DNA of 10,634 bases. It comes from an uncultured Alistipes sp. (GTDB taxonomy: Bacteria; Bacteroidota; Bacteroidia; Bacteroidales; Rikenellaceae). The notes under the pieces are model-generated. The model was not told the DNA's origin, made no database searches, and saw nothing but the letters and a program-made list of their open reading frames with translations. The stretch is taken from the NCBI GenBank assembly GCA_947174575.1, contig CAMWJM010000019.1, positions 1 through 10,634 on the forward strand. The letters run 5' to 3'. Below, in pieces: positions 8,351 through 10,634 of this stretch (positions are counted from its first letter, which is position 1; each line of letters opens with the position of its first letter). A program made the position numbers and the translations under genes.

Positions 8351-8382
8351 CAAAGATACGAAGAGCCGAGTGCAATGCCAAA
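8351..8382 (-). promoter_or_regulatory. Promoter of the MBL lipoprotein gene
   Basis: On the minus strand TTTG (8379-8382) lies 20 bases before TATCTTTG (8351-8358). Both elements match the Bacteroidota consensus TTTG-N19-21-TAnnTTTG. Only nine bases separate the -7 box from ATG 8341, giving a very short leader. Confidence 0.78.
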
Positions 8383-8398
8383 TTTATTTGAGCATTGC
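8372..8398. repeat. Hairpin covering the -33 element of the MBL promoter
   Basis: GCAATGC (8372-8378) pairs with GCATTGC (8392-8398). Inside, CAAA (8379-8382) pairs with TTTG (8387-8390) around TTTA, leaving one bulged A. This gives an almost perfect 11-bp stem. The inner arm is the -33 TTTG of the MBL promoter, so a dimeric regulator binding here could control access to it. Confidence 0.55.
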
Positions 8399-8407
8399 CG
8401 AGACCGA

Positions 8408-8489
8408 GTATCTTCGGCGTCAGCCAAAGATACGAATAAGTCGAAGCAAGTTCGCTTGCATTAGTATCTTCGGTGCAAGTCAAAGATAC
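8408..8489. repeat. Two copies of a GTATCTT...AAGATAC inverted-repeat unit plus a GCAAG/CTTGC hairpin
   Basis: Unit 1 (8408-8433) is GTATCTTCGG, six bases, then CAAAGATAC; its inner GGC-GTCA-GCC extends the stem. Unit 2 (8464-8489) has the same ends, GTATCTTCGG and CAAAGATAC, with a different seven-base centre. The units start 56 bases apart. Between them GCAAG-TTCG-CTTGC (8446-8459) forms a small perfect hairpin. The CAAAGATAC arms are minus-strand TATCTTTG boxes identical to the MBL gene -7 box at 8351-8358, so they could be extra promoters or decoys. Three such boxes point the same way within 140 bases. Confidence 0.65.
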
Positions 8490-8530
8490 GGAATTTATTC
8501 GGTTCGAAGTGCGGAAAAAAAGGCTTTCCG

Positions 8531-8561
8531 GTTGCAGAATGCGAAAAATTTAGTACTTTTG
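8531..8561 (+). promoter_or_regulatory. Promoter of the rpmI-rplT operon
   Basis: GTTG (8531-8534) matches the -33 element at three of four bases and lies 19 bases before TACTTTTG (8554-8561), an exact TAnnTTTG match. An A-rich stretch at 8514-8521 just upstream could act as an UP-like element. The predicted leader to ATG 8604 is about 35 bases. Confidence 0.78.
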
Positions 8562-8603
8562 CAGGCTATGTTTAACTAATTAACTGTTTACGACAATCCG
8601 AAA

Positions 8604-8789
8604 ATGAAAACCAATGCCGCGGCGAAGAAGCGTTTTACCTTCACCGGCACAGGAAAGATCAAGCGTAAACACGCTTATCACAGTCACATCCTGACCAAAA
8701 AGACGACGAAACAGAAGCGCAACCTCTGCTATTCGGGGACCGTTTCTGCGGCCGACGAGGCCAAAATCAAGAACCTGCTCGTCAAGTAA
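8604..8789 (+). CDS. rpmI: 50S ribosomal protein bL35
   Basis: The 61-residue basic protein has the bL35 signature: [20 protein letters not shown] at 1-20, [20 protein letters not shown] at 20-39 and NLCYSGTV after it. bL35 is a small protein of the large ribosomal subunit. Most homologues start MPKMKT. Here the codons before ATG 8604 are AAT CCG AAA (Asn-Pro-Lys), so the ancestral Pro-Lys codons remain but the usual first ATG reads AAT. No start codon is seen between an in-frame TAA at 8577 and ATG 8604, making this start nearly certain. It is the first gene of the operon; infC, often upstream of rpmI, is absent. Confidence 0.96.
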   Translation: MKTNAAAKKRFTFTGTGKIKRKHAYHSHILTKKTTKQKRNLCYSGTVSAADEAKIKNLLVK

Positions 8790-8810
8790 TTGCGGGCGGC
8801 GAATCATTAA

Positions 8811-8866
8811 CCTGGAGCGAAACAGCCCCGAAGAACGCGGGAGAACCGCGTCGCTGACAGCTCTTT
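8811..8866 (+). ncRNA. Candidate cis-regulatory RNA in the rpmI-rplT spacer (possible L20 autoregulation site)
   Basis: The 92-base spacer contains a folded segment. CGCGG (8836-8840) and CCGCG (8846-8850) form a hairpin with loop GAGAA. AGCGA (8816-8820) can pair with TCGCT (8851-8855) around it, or GAGC (8815-8818) with GCTC (8860-8863) instead. GAGCGAAACAGCCCCGA at 8815-8831 matches 14 of 17 bases of E. coli 23S domain II GAGGGAAACAACCCAGA as I remember it, close to the H40-H41 region bound by L20. In E. coli and Bacillus, L20 represses its own mRNA by such mimicry. The fold and resemblance are visible; the function is inferred. Confidence 0.45.
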
Positions 8867-8881
8867 AAAACATTTCAGACT

Positions 8882-9226
8882 ATGCCACGTTCAGTCAATG
8901 CAGTCGCTTCGCGCGCACGAAGAAAGAAAGTTCTGAAACTTGCCAAGGGTAACTTTGGTTCAAGGGGAAACGTTTGGACCGTAGCGAAAAACACGGTCGA
9001 GAAGGGTTTGCAGTTTGCCTATGCACACCGCCAACTCAAGAAGCGGACGTTCCGTTCGCTGTGGATCACGCGTATCAACGCCGCCGTCCGCGCGCAGGGA
9101 ATGACCTATTCGCAGTTTATCGGTAAGCTCAACACCAAGGGTATCGCCCTGAACCGCAAGGTTCTGGCCGACTTGGCGATGAACGAACCGAAGGCATTCG
9201 AAGCAATAGTTAAAGCAGTTAAATAA
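8882..9226 (+). CDS. rplT: 50S ribosomal protein bL20
   Basis: The 114-residue protein is a full-length bL20, which binds 23S rRNA early in large-subunit assembly. It begins [20 protein letters not shown] and continues with [10 protein letters not shown], then [20 protein letters not shown] in the middle and a globular C-terminal domain with [27 protein letters not shown]. The basic N-terminal extension and the conserved RRRK-type and LWI.RIN blocks are all present. It follows rpmI after a structured 92-base spacer, which may be where L20 controls its own translation. A terminator follows 22 bases after the stop. Confidence 0.97.
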   Translation: MPRSVNAVASRARRKKVLKLAKGNFGSRGNVWTVAKNTVEKGLQFAYAHRQLKKRTFRSLWITRINAAVRAQGMTYSQFIGKLNTKGIALNRKVLADLAMNEPKAFEAIVKAVK

Positions 9227-9248
9227 GCGGGTCGCACCGCTTGAGCCG

Positions 9249-9282
9249 GCCGGGAAGACGCAAGTTTTCCCGGCTGTTTTTT
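9249..9282 (+). terminator. Intrinsic terminator of rpmI-rplT
   Basis: GCCGGGAA (9249-9256) pairs with TTCCCGGC (9267-9274) around a ten-base loop. TG and six T residues (9277-9282) follow directly. Confidence 0.9.
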
Positions 9283-9284
9283 AT

Positions 9285-9355
9285 GACTCGGGGGATATTT
9301 TGAATTCCGGGGGAGGCTTTTACGACTCCGGCTATTTTCGAACTCCGGTCGTTTT
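9285..9355. repeat. Degenerate tandem repeat, four GA(A)CTCCGG...TTTT units
   Basis: Related units begin at 9285 (GACTCGGGG), 9302 (GAATTCCGG), 9324 (GACTCCGG) and 9340 (GAACTCCGG). Each is followed by a T-rich end 10-14 bases later, with spacings of 17, 22 and 16 bases. They sit between two convergent genes, after the rplT terminator. No function is evident; they may be decayed copies of a short repeat. Confidence 0.4.
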
Positions 9356-9426
9356 CTGCCCCTGGGGTAAAATCCTTTTTCGAATCGCACATTTGCTGAA
9401 GCGATGCGCAGCCACGTGCCGCGTGG

Positions 9427-9447
9427 ATCGAACGAAACGAAGTTCGG
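9427..9447. repeat. ATCGAAC-N6-AAGTTCGG inverted motif
   Basis: ATCGAAC (9427-9433) and AAGTTCGG (9440-9447) are the same two halves found fused at 4021-4035, here separated by GAAACG. CGAAC and GTTCG can pair around eight bases. The motif lies 28 bases beyond the stop of the minus-strand regulator gene. No T tract follows in that direction, so it is not an obvious terminator. A nearby CCACG-TGCCG-CGTGG hairpin lies just to its left (9412-9426). Confidence 0.45.
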
Positions 9448-9474
9448 GGATATGTCGGGCGCGCAGGGGCGGTT

Positions 9475-10634
9475 TTACATCTTCTGCAAGAACGCGGTCA
9501 GGCTGGTGCCCTCCTCTAGCCCGAGTTTCTTGCGGAGGCGGTAGCGGCTGATTTCGACGCCGCGCACCGAGATGTTGAGCAGGGGGGCGATCTCCTTGGA
9601 GAGCATGCCGATGCGGATGTAGGCGCAAAGCATCTTCTCCTGCTTGCTGAGCGAGGGGCCATACTTGTCGAGGTGCTTGAAGAAGTCGCGGTGAACGGAG
9701 TCGAAAGTCTCCTCGAAATGCTTGATGTCGTTGTCGTGTTCGAGGTTGGTGTCGATGTTGTCGATCAATCGGGCCGTGCTGCGCCGGATGTGTACCATGT
9801 CCTCCTCTTTGGCGGCGCGCAGGATGTTGCCGGCCTCCTTGCGGATTTTTTGCAGAATCTCGTTCTTGCGCACGATATTCAGCGTCGTGCGGGCCAACTC
9901 CTCGGTTTTGTGCCGCAGTTCGGCCCGGATGCTCTCTTCTTCGAGGTGTTTGATCTCCTGGTTTTTCTGCTTCATCTCCTGCTGCTGGCGGCGGACGATG
10001 GCCCGCTGGCGGCCGTAGGCATATTCGTAGAGACAGACCGCCGCCGCTACGAGGAGCAGAAAATAGATCCCGTACATGATCGGCGACCGATACCAGGGCG
10101 GCAGCACCCGGAAGGCGAGCGACGCCACGACCGGCTCGTCGGAGGCATCGGATTCGGGAATCCGGACTTCGAACCGGTAGCTGCCCTCGTGCAGGTCGGT
10201 GTACTCCTTGCTGTTGTTCTCGCTGTATTCCGTCCAGATGCCGGCATCGCCGCCGCTGACCAGGCGATAGGAGTAGAGTTTGCGTTGCGGGGCGGCATAG
10301 TTGTCGGCGCTACAGACGAAACGCAGCGAATTTTTCGAGTAGGGGATGCGCAGGGGAGTCGCATCGTGACGGCAGCTGCGTCCGTAGACCAGCGAATCGT
10401 TTTTGCCGCGGAAGAAGAGCTGGCGGATATGTACGCTCGTCGCCGTGCGGAGCGGGGCCTGGAGCGCCGGCACATGCAGCGACACGAAGCCGTCTTCGGT
10501 GCCGACGAGAAGCCGGTCGGCGTCTAACAGGTCGATGTGCTCGAAGCCGCTTATCAGGGCATTGCGCAGGTAGACGCGGCTTCGGCCGTCGTGCAGCCGG
10601 TAGAGCGATTCGTCGACGGCATACCAGATGCTGC
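9475..10634 (-). CDS. Membrane-spanning sensor with Y_Y_Y domain and LuxR-type HTH (partial, N-terminus outside the window)
   Basis: The frame is open to the right edge; about 386 C-terminal residues are visible. From the edge inward there is the end of a beta-propeller-like sensor (IWYAVDESLYRLHDGRS and LLVGTEDGFVSLHVPAL). A triple-tyrosine (Y_Y_Y) domain follows with KLYSYRLVSGG, WTEYSEN and YRFEVRIPESD, then PPWYRSP. One transmembrane helix lies at about nt 10018-10080 (IMYGIYFLLLVAAAVCLY). Next is a long charged coiled coil (QQQEMKQKNQEIKHLEEE) and a C-terminal LuxR/GerE-like HTH (about nt 9478-9651; LSKEIAPLLNISVRGVEISRYRLRKKL). No histidine kinase or receiver domain is present, so this is a one-component relative of the SusR/hybrid two-component sensors of Bacteroidota, probably reading an extracytoplasmic signal such as a glycan. 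Its targets are not visible here. A GTG at 10485 is an internal codon, not a start. Confidence 0.85.
   Translation of the reverse strand, partial: SIWYAVDESLYRLHDGRSRVYLRNALISGFEHIDLLDADRLLVGTEDGFVSLHVPALQAPLRTATSVHIRQLFFRGKNDSLVYGRSCRHDATPLRIPYSKNSLRFVCSADNYAAPQRKLYSYRLVSGGDAGIWTEYSENNSKEYTDLHEGSYRFEVRIPESDASDEPVVASLAFRVLPPWYRSPIMYGIYFLLLVAAAVCLYEYAYGRQRAIVRRQQQEMKQKNQEIKHLEEESIRAELRHKTEELARTTLNIVRKNEILQKIRKEAGNILRAAKEEDMVHIRRSTARLIDNIDTNLEHDNDIKHFEETFDSVHRDFFKHLDKYGPSLSKQEKMLCAYIRIGMLSKEIAPLLNISVRGVEISRYRLRKKLGLEEGTSLTAFLQKM

Overview
The window looks like chromosomal DNA of a member of the Bacteroidota, most likely a high-GC Bacteroidales such as Alistipes. The genus is an inference. The main support is the promoter type: good matches to the Bacteroidota -7 element TAnnTTTG precede four transcription units, twice with a -33 TTG/TTTG element 19-20 bases upstream. 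Start codons lack obvious Shine-Dalgarno sequences. The gene families are also typical of the phylum: a carboxypeptidase-like-domain TonB receptor, a membrane regulator with a triple-tyrosine (Y_Y_Y) domain and LuxR-type HTH, and short bL35/bL20 genes.

Layout. (1) 132-3943, minus strand: a compact operon of recQ helicase, a DEDDy 3'-5' exonuclease and an RlmI-type rRNA m5C methyltransferase, with gaps of 22 and 4 bases. (2) 3944-4264: a divergent intergenic region with two nested palindromes and both promoters. (3) 4265-7544, plus strand: a likely metal-handling operon of a small secreted Cys/His-rich protein, a TonB-dependent receptor with a CxxxCC plug motif and a secreted HMA (CxxC) protein, ending in a strong bidirectional terminator. 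(4) 7583-8341, minus strand: a lipoprotein of the metallo-beta-lactamase fold. (5) 8342-8603: a repeat-rich divergent promoter region. (6) 8604-9226, plus strand: rpmI-rplT without infC, with a structured spacer that may be an L20 autoregulatory site resembling 23S rRNA, then a terminator. (7) 9227-9474: short degenerate repeats. (8) 9475 to the right edge, minus strand: the C-terminal part of a membrane-spanning, kinase-less transcriptional regulator.

How the parts fit. RecQ plus a separate WRN-like exonuclease could act together in DNA repair, with the rRNA methyltransferase as a housekeeping passenger. The three plus-strand secreted proteins plausibly form one outer-membrane/periplasmic heavy-metal acquisition or handling pathway, but the metal cannot be named from sequence. 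The most interesting items are this metal module with its poorly characterised Cys/His-rich protein, the candidate rRNA-mimicking spacer before rplT, the RecQ/exonuclease pairing, and a TCGAA...AAGTTCG motif recurring in three intergenic regions. I see no insertion sequence, CRISPR array, tRNA or rRNA gene.
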